Shown here: positions 23,499 to 31,091 of the stretch, piece by piece | How positions within the stretch are numbered: the stretch's first letter is position 1 | Layout: every line of letters begins with the position of its first letter | NCBI GenBank assembly: GCA_036768485.1 | Contig: JAVLUZ010000142.1 | Coordinates: forward strand, 6,216,006-6,280,005 | Length of the DNA stretch: 64,000 nt | DNA from: Mermis nigrescens | Lineage: Eukaryota; Nematoda; Enoplea; Mermithida; Mermithidae | Direction: 5' to 3' | Made by a program: the position numbers and the translations under genes | The notes under the pieces: generated by a model | Database searches by the model: none | What the model saw: only the letters and a program-made list of their open reading frames with translations | What the model was told of the DNA's origin: nothing

Positions 23499-24389
23499 TA
23501 AGACATTTTGAATTTGTTCTACAGCGTTTAAGCCATAGCTCTTATTTGCCTCTACACTAAGATTTGCTCTGCTCATCAACTCTAATGCTAGCTGCTTTTG
23601 CAGAGTGTGGCGACGCTTATCGCCTTTCCGAATAGTTTCCCACTGTGGGGCCGAGTCTAGCCTTGCTATTCCTAATACAATAGCTCGGGGTAGTGATAAA
23701 TTATCTCTAGATGCAGTTTTAATAAATTTTCCCTATTTTTTTGCAGAATTCCTGGATCTAGTATACAATTTACCCACCAACGTTTTTTAGCCGATCCATA
23801 ATGTATTGTAATGTGCCATGTGTAATGTATAATGTGTAATATGAACACTTTACACATTACACATTACACACTAGACTATGACACATTACGCAATACACAT
23901 TACACATAACACATTACATATTACACACTACACAAAAAACGTTGGTGGGTAAATTGTATACTAGATCCGAATTCCTTTACAGTCGTAAAATCAATAGAGG
24001 GGCCCATGCCCCATTGTGGTTTGTTGGTCCACAATAATGAGCTCAAAAGCCATATCCTCACTGAAGTTGAATTCCTTCTTTGATTGAGACACTTTCTCCA
24101 TTATACTGAAAACTTAGTCGGAATTCACATTTTTACGTCTAGTGAATGGTACAATTACAGGCTCGAACAAGCTTGGATGTGTGATTTCGAAGCCAACCAT
24201 GTTTTCAGGAGGACAGTCGAGTAACATTTTCTGAATAGCACTTTCAAAAATAGGTTCCAATTCTTTAAATAGGTTTTGGCATTCGTGTATGTTTGCAAAT
24301 TTTAGTAAATATGCTTTCGCTGTTGTTCTGAATCTACGAAGAGGAACAGAAGCAAGTTCATCCACTGTGCAATATTGATTAAGAGCCAT
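23364..24389 (-). pseudogene. DNA polymerase B (protein-primed), broken N-terminal fragment
   Basis: Read on the minus strand from the ATG at 24,389. The order of features fits the N-terminal region of Polinton/adintovirus PolB: a basic start, FKELEPIFESAI, a FEITHPSLFEPVIVPF strand, LSLPRAIVLGIARLD, RRHTLQKQLALEL, GLNAVEQIQNVL, YQIKVYSG and a final LYAANGRYDLIT, which corresponds to the YDVIT region. The frame is broken by an in-frame TAA at 24,114-24,116, two apparent single-base shifts (about 23,720 and 24,000) and a 215-bp MITE. It stops at 23,364 inside the TIR. The exonuclease and polymerase motifs, normally several hundred further residues, are absent. It diverges from the plus-strand genes across a short shared promoter region. 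Identification is by pattern recall, without a search. Confidence 0.7.
23754..23968. mobile_element. 215-bp MITE with long perfect inverted ends
   Basis: The inverted ends GGATCTAGTATACAATTTAC.. pair over about 35 bp. The 8-bp duplication GAATTCCT (23,746-23,753; 23,969-23,976) is perfect. The interior consists of ACACATTAC repeats. It sits inside the polymerase remnant. Confidence 0.9.
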
Positions 24390-24420
24390 TGTGGTGCTTG
24401 TCTCCTTTGTTATTCAACTT

Positions 24421-24434
24421 CTTATTTATAGACA
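24421..24434 (-). promoter_or_regulatory. TATA box for the polB-like gene
   Basis: The minus strand reads TGTCTATAAATAAG, about 31 nt before the ATG at 24,389. Same motif as the plus-strand genes. Confidence 0.65.
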
Positions 24435-24468
24435 GTCATTTACTGGACTGTGTATACCCCAAACAACC

Positions 24469-24504
24469 CCCAAACACGTTTGGGCGTGCCCAAACACGTT
24501 TGGG
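24469..24504. promoter_or_regulatory. Twin palindromes in the divergent promoter region
   Basis: CCCAAACACGTTTGGG occurs at 24,469-24,484 and 24,489-24,504, 20 bp apart, with 7-bp perfect arms. It lies between the minus-strand TATA box (24,421) and the plus-strand one (24,516). It may be an operator or origin site; no function is known. Confidence 0.5.
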
Positions 24505-24515
24505 CGTGTTTAAAG

Positions 24516-24525
24516 TTTATAAATA
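24516..24525 (+). promoter_or_regulatory. TATA box for the zinc-ribbon gene
   Basis: TTTATAAATA, 33 nt before the ATG at 24,559. Confidence 0.65.
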
Positions 24526-24558
24526 TGAAAAAATTTCAAGGAAAAGAAAACACTAAAA

Positions 24559-24879
24559 ATGGAAGAAGTTAAGGAAGTGAAACAGCGTCCTTTTATTGAG
24601 GAAGAGAAGAAACCGTACGGGAGGTCTATTAAACCACCCGTACAGTTGTGCGGTAGGAATCTGGAGCGGCCCATGTACGCGCTCATGGTTCAACTCTGTT
24701 ATTTTTGTCAAAAAGCGTCGTCGGAACGCGATTTTTTCGAAACTAATGGGGGTAGGTGGTACATGAGCGTTCAAATGTGCCCCCGATGCTGCGAGTATAA
24801 CCGCGCCACGCAAGAAGCTGGCAATCGAGTGATTGTGAGGTACATGGAGCAGGACGCAGAAGCCCACAAGCCTGCCTGA
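24559..24879 (+). CDS. Small CxxC/CxxC zinc-ribbon protein, unknown role
   Basis: 106 residues from the ATG at 24,559. Charged N-terminus, then LCYFCQ and QMCPRC spaced about 29 residues apart, a four-cysteine arrangement typical of a zinc ribbon. It is the first plus-strand gene of the element and diverges from the polymerase remnant, so it may be an early regulatory or DNA-binding protein (inference). It has its own TATA box, and a second TATA box follows within 5 nt of its stop. The frame is intact, unlike those of polB and the integrase. Confidence 0.6.
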   Translation: MEEVKEVKQRPFIEEEKKPYGRSIKPPVQLCGRNLERPMYALMVQLCYFCQKASSERDFFETNGGRWYMSVQMCPRCCEYNRATQEAGNRVIVRYMEQDAEAHKPA

Positions 24880-24882
24880 AAG

Positions 24883-24892
24883 TCTATAAATA
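24883..24892 (+). promoter_or_regulatory. TATA box for the 107-aa gene
   Basis: TCTATAAATA, 50 nt before the ATG at 24,943. Confidence 0.6.
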
Positions 24893-24942
24893 TGAATCTA
24901 TAAGTATGGGTGGCGTATACGCTATTTTATAGCTTCCTGAAA

Positions 24943-25266
24943 ATGTCTTCCCCCGGCGAACTAGCCTACCATCACTTTGTCGATAGACTCATCGAAAAAG
25001 CAACGCTCAGATTCATCAACATCCGTCATGTGGAACGAATTGGCAACTGTTTTTGGAGCCAGCTTAGCGATACGTTCAAGGAAGAACGAAAGAGCGAAGA
25101 GAAGAAAGCATTTTGGACTTTCGCCTTGTACTTGAAACAGTGTATACTTAATCGTGAAAATGACATTTTGTACGATTTGTGGCGTCATTTTGATACGAAC
25201 GCCAAGAATATGTGGGAAAATTTGTACGAACATACTTTGTTGCATAAAGTTAATATGGTGTTGTAA
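24943..25266 (+). CDS. Small unknown protein, paralogue candidate of the gene at 26,681
   Basis: 107 residues from the first ATG (MSSPGELAYHHF); an in-frame GTG further upstream is less likely as a start. Predicted mostly helical, with aromatic and basic residues. The C-terminal half (ILYDLWRHF, then WENLYEH) matches in spacing the CVLFKLWEFL, then FANVF segment of the 103-residue protein at 26,681. The two genes flank the integrase. No known domain recognised. A poly(A)-signal-like AATAAATAAAG begins right after the stop. Confidence 0.55.
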   Translation: MSSPGELAYHHFVDRLIEKATLRFINIRHVERIGNCFWSQLSDTFKEERKSEEKKAFWTFALYLKQCILNRENDILYDLWRHFDTNAKNMWENLYEHTLLHKVNMVL

Positions 25267-25268
25267 AT

Positions 25269-25281
25269 GAATAAATAAAGA
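25269..25281 (+). terminator. Poly(A) signal-like AATAAATAAAG
   Basis: Immediately after the stop of the 107-aa gene. It could also serve as a weak TATA-like box for the integrase 40 nt downstream, which otherwise lacks a clear one. Confidence 0.45.
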
Positions 25282-25315
25282 AAATCCACGTTGAAACGAC
25301 GTCTTTTTTAAAAAA

Positions 25316-26648
25316 ATGAATAAAACATTGAATAAATTATACTATGATCCAAAAACGGGGTACTCGGGCGCCCACCATTTGCTCGCTAAAGCCCGCAAGC
25401 TTCATCCGCGCATTGAATTGTCACAGGTAAAATCATGGCTAGCTAAACAGCCCACCTACTCTTTGCATAAACCGGCTTTTAAAAAGTATAGCCGAAATAA
25501 AGTAATTGTGAGCGCGATTGACGAACAGTGGCAGGCCGATCTCGTAGACCTGCAATCTCTAGCCGAACATAACGATAATTTTAAGTACTTGCTCAACTGC
25601 ATAGATTTGTTTTCAAAATACGCATGGGTGGTTCCCCTGAAAACCAAAAACGCAAAAGATGTTCGAGACGCATTTAGGCATATTTTGGGTATGGGCCGGA
25701 AACCATATAAACTGCAAACGGATGCGGGCAAGGAGTTTGTGAACAAAGAGTTTCAGTCGTTTCTAAAATCGGAAGATGTGCATTTTTTCACCACTAAAAG
25801 CGAAATGAAGGCTAGCGTGGTAGAGCGTTTCAATCGGACCCTCAAAGAAAAAATGTGGAGATACTTTACGCGTAACAACACCTATAGGTACATTGACGTT
25901 ATTGGCAAGCTAACTGAAAATTATAATAATTCGGTGCATAGAAATATAGGCGTAGCGTAGCCCCCGTACATGTTAGCGAGAAAAATGAGCGAGAAATTTT
26001 GAATAGGGCGTTTAGGGTAGAACGGCGTGAGCCCTTAAAGTTTAAATTTAATGTAGGCGACAAAGTTCGTATAAGTAAAGTTAAGCGAGCGTTTGAAAAA
26101 GGAGTGTGGCCAAATTGGACCGAAGAGTATTTTATAGTTGGGGAAAGGTTCGCGCGCGCCCGCCTGTCTATTCGTTAAAAGACCAGAAGGACGAAAAACT
26201 GGAGGGTATTTTTAACGAACAAGAATTGCAAAAAATTGATGCTTCAGCAAAAGATTTGTTTATTGTAGAGAAAATTCTAAAAACTCGAAAACGTGCTGGA
26301 AAAACGGACTATTTAGTGCGGTGGCGTGGTTACCCACCAAAATTCGATTCATGGGTCACTAGCACACCTGGGTGTGGGGGGGGGTTTGGGGGGTATGCAC
26401 CCCCCAGAAACCAAAATACCCCCCCAGAAATCAAAATACCCCCAGAATTCAATTTTTGAAAATTTTTTTCGTCTTTTTCGCAATTTTTTGATGCCAATGG
26501 ATAGTGCTTGATGATAAACGTCGAAAAATGGTGTTTTTATCGCCATACCACCATTTTTAAGGCCATTTTTCGACCTTCAAAAAAATCTTGCACCCCCCCT
26601 GAATTTTCTTGCTGCCCACGTATGGTCACTAGCCTAGTGAAGTTATAA
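25316..26648 (+). pseudogene. Polinton-type integrase (rve) with C-terminal chromodomain, disrupted
   Basis: The N-terminus has the LYYDPKTGYSGAHHLLAKAR and VKSWLAKQ.TY.LHKP segment typical of Polinton integrases. The rve core follows: first Asp in WQADLVD, second in LQTDAGKEF, Glu in VVERFN 34 residues later (DDE triad). The C-terminal part has FNVGDKVRISKVKRAFEKG and a chromodomain, FIVEKILKTRKRAGKTDYLV then WRGYPPKFDSWV. The frame shifts near 25,945 and again near 26,160, and MITE copy 6 sits after the chromodomain. A TAA at 26,646-26,648 follows directly after the MITE. It catalyses integration of element ends. The core active-site residues are retained but this copy is broken. Confidence 0.85.
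26363..26624. mobile_element. MITE family A, copy 6 (in integrase gene)
   Basis: Ends CACACCTGGGTGTGG and GCCCACGTATG. Perfect 8-bp duplication GTCACTAG (26,355-26,362; 26,625-26,632). Confidence 0.95.
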
Positions 26649-26651
26649 ATA
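26642..26651 (+). promoter_or_regulatory. TATA box for the 103-aa gene
   Basis: GTTATAAATA overlaps the integrase stop codon and lies 29 nt before the ATG at 26,681. Confidence 0.65.
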
Positions 26652-26680
26652 ATAATTCTAGTCCTACTTTGATATGAAAA

Positions 26681-26992
26681 ATGGAGACTGGTCAGTGTTT
26701 TTTCAAACATATTCTACATCGTTTATCACAATATACCTATTTGTCTAATGATGCAATTGAGGGGTATCTTTGGCCAAAAATGAGCAATCATTATAGGCAA
26801 GCATTGCTCGAACTTGATGCGAATGCTGCTTCAGGCTTCTCAAAGTACATCAGAAAACGCCTAAAAAGAGGAGATCTATGTGTGTTATTCAAATTATGGG
26901 AATTTTTAAGTCCAGAAGCTAGGTTTTACTTTGCAAATGTTTTCCCAAAAAATATCATGAGCACATCACCTCGTCTATGTCAACCATTTTGA
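26681..26992 (+). CDS. Small unknown protein, paralogue candidate of the gene at 24,943
   Basis: 103 residues from the ATG at 26,681. Helical, with LSNDAIEGYLWPKMSNHYRQ and RGDLCVLFKLWEFLSPEAR. The LW..L and following aromatic pattern resembles that of the 107-residue protein before the integrase. Intact frame. Function unknown. A minisatellite follows its stop. Confidence 0.5.
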   Translation: METGQCFFKHILHRLSQYTYLSNDAIEGYLWPKMSNHYRQALLELDANAASGFSKYIRKRLKRGDLCVLFKLWEFLSPEARFYFANVFPKNIMSTSPRLCQPF

Positions 26993-27000
26993 TCTAAAGA

Positions 27001-27330
27001 GCGTGCAGAGTTTCGGAAAAGTGTGCAGAGTTTCGGAAAAAGTGTGCAGTTTCGGAAAAAGTGTGCAGAGTTTCGGAAAAAGTGTGCAGAGTTTCGAAAA
27101 AAGTGTGCAGAGTTTGGAACATTTTTTACACGTTATAACATAGAAAGTGTGCAGAGTTTCGGAAAAAGTGTGCAGAGTTTCGAAAAAAGTGTGCAGTTTG
27201 GAAAAAAGTGTGCAGAGTTTGGAAAAAAAGTGTGCAGAGTTTCGGAAAAAGTGTGCAGTTTCGGAAAAAGTGTGCAGAGTTTCGAAAAAAGTGTGCAGAG
27301 TTTGGAAAAAAGTGTGCAGAGTTTCAAAAG
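27001..27330 (+). repeat. 21-bp minisatellite GTGTGCAGAGTTTCGGAAAAA
   Basis: About fifteen units of 19-22 bp with one 40-bp interruption (ACATTTTTTACACG...). Because the unit is close to seven codons, it gives long pseudo-coding frames, including an artificial N-terminal extension to the ATPase. It lies between a stop codon and the ATPase TATA box, so it probably lengthens the upstream regulatory spacer only. Confidence 0.9.
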
Positions 27331-27340
27331 TTTATAAATA
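27331..27340 (+). promoter_or_regulatory. TATA box for the ATPase gene
   Basis: TTTATAAATA directly after the minisatellite, 35 nt before the ATG at 27,376. Confidence 0.65.
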
Positions 27341-27375
27341 CTGATGCTGAAATTGTGTTGAAAACCATTCTAGAA

Positions 27376-28050
27376 ATGGAGCAACCCTTTACATGCACTG
27401 TTTCTGGTCCAACAAAATCAGGAAACACAACTTTTGTTAAGCAACTTATTGAAAATAGAGAAAGAATAATTAATACAAAAATTGATAAAATCTATTGGTT
27501 TTATAGTGAAGAACAGCCTCTATACTATAAGATGAAAAATGTAATTTTTAATAAAGGCTTGCCAGATTTTAGCATTCTCAAAGAAAAAGGTCATGTAGCC
27601 CAGTTGATAGTTCTTGATGATCTAATGCATGAAAGTAGAGGAAATCATGAAATTATTCAATTATTCACTCGTGGTTGTCATCATTGGAACATAAGTGTTA
27701 TACAAATTGTGCAAAATCTATTTTATGATGGCCTTCGTACCTCGCGCATCAATTCTGATTATATTGTTTTATTCAAAAACCCAGCAGATCAGCTGCAATC
27801 GCATATTTTATCACGGCATTTATACCCTAGTAATACAAAATATTTTCTTGAAGCTTATGTTGATGCCACCTCCAGGCCACACGGGTACTTGTTCATTGAT
27901 CTGACACAAAATGCAGATGATTTACACAGGTTGAAAACGAGTGTTCTGAGCAAACACCCTATTGTGTATGTGCCAAAAACTATAAATATGCATAATGATC
28001 TATTTGAAAATTACAAAAATGGCTCCTCAAAGACTAAAACGAAACATTAG
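27376..28050 (+). CDS. Virion DNA-packaging ATPase (A32/FtsK-HerA type)
   Basis: 224 residues from the ATG at 27,376 (MEQPFTCTVSG). The start was chosen because upstream in-frame codons come from a minisatellite and the TATA box lies 35 nt upstream. The P-loop region is GPTKSGNTTFVKQL; the usual Walker A lysine is asparagine here. Walker B is LIVLDDLMHE near residue 85. A downstream SVIQIVQNLF segment and SDYIVLFKNPADQ match the sensor region of A32-like ATPases. Such enzymes pump genomes into capsids. The missing lysine suggests decay of this copy. The frame is otherwise intact, and its C-terminus overlaps the next gene's TATA box and ATG. Confidence 0.85.
   Translation: MEQPFTCTVSGPTKSGNTTFVKQLIENRERIINTKIDKIYWFYSEEQPLYYKMKNVIFNKGLPDFSILKEKGHVAQLIVLDDLMHESRGNHEIIQLFTRGCHHWNISVIQIVQNLFYDGLRTSRINSDYIVLFKNPADQLQSHILSRHLYPSNTKYFLEAYVDATSRPHGYLFIDLTQNADDLHRLKTSVLSKHPIVYVPKTINMHNDLFENYKNGSSKTKTKH
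27979..27988 (+). promoter_or_regulatory. TATA box for the 116-aa gene
   Basis: ACTATAAATA inside the ATPase coding sequence, 30 nt before the ATG at 28,019. Confidence 0.65.
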
Positions 28051-28369
28051 TTGTTTACATTTGTTAAGTATTGCAAGAAAACCCCAATGCGATGCGGTTA
28101 TAAATAATGCTAGTAAAGACCAAATCCTATGTATTTGCGATTGCGCAAACAATTTTCTAAACGGCAACATTCCTTTTACTGATAAAGATATTCACAGACT
28201 GAAGCGATATAAATCATATATAAGGTATTTGGCAAAGAATAAGAGTGCAAGTACTAAACTCAAAAAAGATTTAATTATTCAGAACGGTGGTTTTTTACCT
28301 CTTTTATTGACACCTATTCTATCAGTTGTAGGTAGTTTACTAGCAGAAGCGATTATAGGCAAGAAATGA
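28019..28369 (+). CDS. Small basic protein with hydrophobic glycine-rich C-terminus
   Basis: 116 residues from MAPQRLKR. The middle is basic (HRLKRYKSYIRYLAKNKSAS). The C-terminus carries GGFLPLL and a hydrophobic helix (PILSVVGSLLAEAII) before KK. Small proteins of this layout recur in Polinton/adintovirus clusters, and a membrane-active or core role is possible, which is inference. Its first codons overlap the ATPase end in another frame. Its TGA overlaps the ATG of the next gene (ATGA), suggesting co-translation from one mRNA. Confidence 0.6.
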   Translation: MAPQRLKRNISCLHLLSIARKPQCDAVINNASKDQILCICDCANNFLNGNIPFTDKDIHRLKRYKSYIRYLAKNKSASTKLKKDLIIQNGGFLPLLLTPILSVVGSLLAEAIIGKK

Positions 28370-28932
28370 AGCACACAGAAAAACTAGTTCTAGTGCCAGC
28401 AGATATTGCTGAACAAAGTAAACCACTAGATCAGGTATTAAACGCCCTGGATCGGGAGATGTACAGGATTTTAAGCGACAAGCATTCATCCTCAGGCTTG
28501 AAAATGATAAAGTATAACCAAATTTTGAGCAAGTTTGGCCGATTGCAGGAACAGCGTAAGAAACCGTATGAGCTAACTATTCTAGGTCCACACAAATCAT
28601 TTGGAAGCAAAGAAATTATAGCTGGTATTCCAAAAACCTTACAGTCAAATGCAAAACTGCTATTACAGCATATTAATGACGCTCCTAGTATAGACGCTGA
28701 ACCAACGGATGAGGTTGTGATTGATGGTCAGAAAATATATGGATCAAATATTGTTGATTTGGTTCACAACTTCACGCGTGATCGTAAAACCGTACCCACT
28801 GCAATTGGTGCAAAAGAGTTGGCTAGGGCCCTTCAACGTTCAAACGCCCCACTTGAGAGTATAGCTAATAAGAAACGGAGGAGCGCAGTGGCATCTGAAG
28901 GCGACTTTTCCTGGGATGAAGAAAATCTATAA
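28366..28932 (+). CDS. Virion-cluster protein, 188 aa, unknown
   Basis: The ATG at 28,366 overlaps the previous stop. An N-terminal LVPADIAEQSK is followed by a helical LDREMYRILSDKHSSSGLKM segment, a PKTLQSNAKLLLQHI helix, a central acidic linker, DGQKIYGSNIVDLVHNFTRD and a basic tail (NKKRRSAVASEGDF.W). The conserved EM..IL...K...Y element is common among proteins next to capsid genes in these elements, but the function is not established. It has no TATA box of its own, so it is probably expressed with the upstream gene. Confidence 0.55.
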   Translation: MKHTEKLVLVPADIAEQSKPLDQVLNALDREMYRILSDKHSSSGLKMIKYNQILSKFGRLQEQRKKPYELTILGPHKSFGSKEIIAGIPKTLQSNAKLLLQHINDAPSIDAEPTDEVVIDGQKIYGSNIVDLVHNFTRDRKTVPTAIGAKELARALQRSNAPLESIANKKRRSAVASEGDFSWDEENL

Positions 28933-28935
28933 ATA
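28926..28935 (+). promoter_or_regulatory. TATA box for the core/minor capsid-like gene
   Basis: TCTATAAATA overlapping the previous stop. The ATG at 28,974 lies 38 nt downstream; a closer out-of-frame ATG at 28,941 would be too near. Confidence 0.6.
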
Positions 28936-28973
28936 GTAGAAATGTTTAAGCAAAAAATAATACAATCAAAAAC

Positions 28974-29420
28974 ATGCATATACAATTCAATCCTGAAAAC
29001 AGTGGCCTTTGGCTACAATATTACGCAGAACAAGCCTCACAAACAGGGTATGGCCTAGAAGGCTATAGAGGCGTACCATACCAACGAGGTGGCGGATTAG
29101 GGAGTTTCTTCAAATCACTATTTAGAATGGCTGTGCCTGTATTGAGATCTATTGGCAAAAGCGCAGGGAAACACGCATTAGTGGCTGGTGCTAATATTGC
29201 ATCAGATGTGGCGCAGGGAAGACCCTTATTTCAGTCTGCCAAAGAACATTCCAAGCATGAGGCGGCGCAATTCTTAGATGAGGCATCAAAGACTATGTCT
29301 GGTGAGGGGCTAGGCGTGCGCCAAAAGTCTATAAATATGAATAATGATGACGCATTTACAAAACTAATTCGAAAAAATGGCTCTAATAGACGTAAAATCC
29401 ATTCCAAGTACGAAATCTGA
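28974..29420 (+). CDS. Putative virion core or minor capsid protein (GGGLGSFF motif)
   Basis: 148 residues. Aromatic N-terminus, then GGGLGSFFKSLFRMAVPVLR and SIGKSAGKHALVAGANIASD, a glycine-punctuated amphipathic block recalling the small core or membrane-lytic proteins of adenovirus/adintovirus-type virions. The polar tail overlaps the start of the capsid gene by 44 nt in another frame and contains that gene's TATA box. The assignment is by pattern and position only. Confidence 0.6.
   Translation: MHIQFNPENSGLWLQYYAEQASQTGYGLEGYRGVPYQRGGGLGSFFKSLFRMAVPVLRSIGKSAGKHALVAGANIASDVAQGRPLFQSAKEHSKHEAAQFLDEASKTMSGEGLGVRQKSINMNNDDAFTKLIRKNGSNRRKIHSKYEI
29328..29337 (+). promoter_or_regulatory. TATA box for the capsid gene
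   Basis: TCTATAAATA within the preceding coding sequence, 39 nt before the ATG at 29,377. Confidence 0.65.
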
Positions 29421-30666
29421 ACTCGATCTTTTCACTGTCCCTCCTACCCAAGTTTCTGTTAAAAGAGGATTTTGGGATGAAGTGCAGCCTATGCACCCAA
29501 TAACAAATGAAGGCCCCTACGAATTCAGAATCCCACCCGATCCACACTATTTGCAAATGAGCAGAAGTTATATATACATGGCGCTAAAAATTAAAAAACC
29601 AACACCTGCAGCAGGCGTAGCATTACCCAATTATGCGCCAATCAACCTTATAGGCAAAACATTTTTCAAGCAAGTCAAGTGTTTTCTAGGCGGCCGATTA
29701 GTGTTTGACAGCTCCGATTTATACGCATATAGGGCATATTTTGAAACTGAATTAAATTATGGTTTTGATGCAAAATTGTCTCATCTTCAGTCTGCGCTGT
29801 ATTTTCACGAAGGTGGGGCTAATGTGAATGTTGACGATAATAAAGGGTTCAAAGAACGAGCGGCGCTCTTTAAAGACTCGAGTGTTGTAGAAGTATCTGC
29901 GCCTTTACACATTGACTTGTTCTCTCAAGACAGGTATTTGCTGAATTTCACAGATTTTCGCCTAGAATTACACAGAAACAGTAATAATTTTGTCATACAG
30001 TGTTTTGAAGATATTCCACTAGAACTCAATGTTTTAGTAATGAAATTGTTTGTTCGCAAAGTAGAGGTGTTAGAGAGTGTGAGTTTAGCGCTTGAGCAAA
30101 CAATGATGGCATATACTGCCAAATACCCTATAAGAAGAGTTGCCATGACAAATATGCACATTTCAAATCCGTCCAGGGAAACGCCCAATTTCGCATTGTT
30201 TACAGGCCAGCTGCCGAGACGTTTAGTATTTGTTTGTGTTGAGGGAAAAGCATTTCGAGGCACTTTGTCAAAATCGCCATTTAATTTTAACCCATTTAGC
30301 ATTTACGATGTGAAAGTAACGTGTGGAGGGCAAACTCATTCACTAAATGTGTCATTCAAGCAAAATAAGTTTATACAGGCATTTAATCAGATGTACGACG
30401 CGCTTGATATTGGGCATGATAATAAAGGTAATTTTATCAGCAGAGACGAATTTAAAACGAGTCATTGTTTCTTTGTGTTCGACCTGACGCCTGATGCGGA
30501 TGATAGTGGGCATTGGGATCTAGTGCGCGAAGGAACAACAAGTATAAATGTCAAGTTTGCAGACGCTTTGCCCGATTCTGGAGTAGAAATTATTATATAC
30601 GCCGAATTTGATAATTTAATAATGATTGATAAAAACCGCAACACTTTTCACGATTTTAATGCTTAG
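29377..30666 (+). CDS. Major capsid protein candidate (F54H12.2-like family)
   Basis: 429 residues, intact. The N-terminus SELDLFTVPPTQVSVKRGFW is typical of the family called F54H12.2-like in animal genomes. Later marks are YEFRIPPDPHYLQMS, YAYRAYFETELN, RLELHRNSN, KYPIRR, LPRRLVFVCV and REGTTSINVKF. Beta-rich composition and location between a core-like gene and an adenain-type protease support a virion shell role, probably a jelly-roll capsid protein (inference). It is shorter than many Polinton capsid proteins. A diverged relative lies at 19-1,026. The protease start follows the stop by 2 nt. Confidence 0.75.
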   Translation: MALIDVKSIPSTKSELDLFTVPPTQVSVKRGFWDEVQPMHPITNEGPYEFRIPPDPHYLQMSRSYIYMALKIKKPTPAAGVALPNYAPINLIGKTFFKQVKCFLGGRLVFDSSDLYAYRAYFETELNYGFDAKLSHLQSALYFHEGGANVNVDDNKGFKERAALFKDSSVVEVSAPLHIDLFSQDRYLLNFTDFRLELHRNSNNFVIQCFEDIPLELNVLVMKLFVRKVEVLESVSLALEQTMMAYTAKYPIRRVAMTNMHISNPSRETPNFALFTGQLPRRLVFVCVEGKAFRGTLSKSPFNFNPFSIYDVKVTCGGQTHSLNVSFKQNKFIQAFNQMYDALDIGHDNKGNFISRDEFKTSHCFFVFDLTPDADDSGHWDLVREGTTSINVKFADALPDSGVEIIIYAEFDNLIMIDKNRNTFHDFNA

Positions 30667-30668
30667 CA

Positions 30669-31091
30669 ATGAACACACTTGAAGTACTACACATTTTAGA
30701 AGCAGATCCTGCTGTGAACAAAATTTTGCTGGGCGTCTTCCCTATTGATCGCCTTCCGCCTATACCCCGCTACCCCGCTGCGGTAATAGCCAATTTGGAT
30801 TTCAGCAATGAACCAGGGTCACACTGGGTGGCCATGTACTTCAATCGTAGATCGCATTGTGATTTTTTTGACAGTTATGGTCAAAAACCCCTTGTTGAGC
30901 TCAAAGAATATATTGAGAAAAATGCAACATCCTACACGTACAATAATATGAGGGTTCAGGGTCTTTTCTCTACATCATGCGGCCATATGTGCATCTATTT
31001 TCTGCATTTTCGAGCAAAAGGGGTTTCGTTCAAAAGAGTCGTTAAGTCTATGCACACGCCCAAAATCTATAAATACTTGGAGAAAATGTGA
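30669..31091 (+). CDS. Adenain-like cysteine protease (virion maturation)
   Basis: 140 residues. The catalytic order of C5/adenain-type proteases is visible: His in EPGSHWVAMYF, Asp in CDFFDSYG, Cys in STSCGHMCIYFLHF. Such proteases cleave capsid precursors during maturation. The gene begins 2 nt after the capsid stop and has no clear TATA box of its own, so it is probably bicistronic with the capsid gene. The frame is intact and the length is close to the small end for Polinton proteases. Confidence 0.85.
   Translation: MNTLEVLHILEADPAVNKILLGVFPIDRLPPIPRYPAAVIANLDFSNEPGSHWVAMYFNRRSHCDFFDSYGQKPLVELKEYIEKNATSYTYNNMRVQGLFSTSCGHMCIYFLHFRAKGVSFKRVVKSMHTPKIYKYLEKM
31066..31075 (+). promoter_or_regulatory. 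TATA box for the minor capsid gene
   Basis: TCTATAAATA inside the protease C-terminal codons, 30 nt before the ATG at 31,106. Confidence 0.65.

Noticed and set aside
27023..27375. Frames KCAEFRK repeated upstream of the ATPase as a coiled N-terminal domain
   Set aside because: The 21-bp minisatellite creates this in every frame, and the TATA box and first real ATG lie downstream of it.
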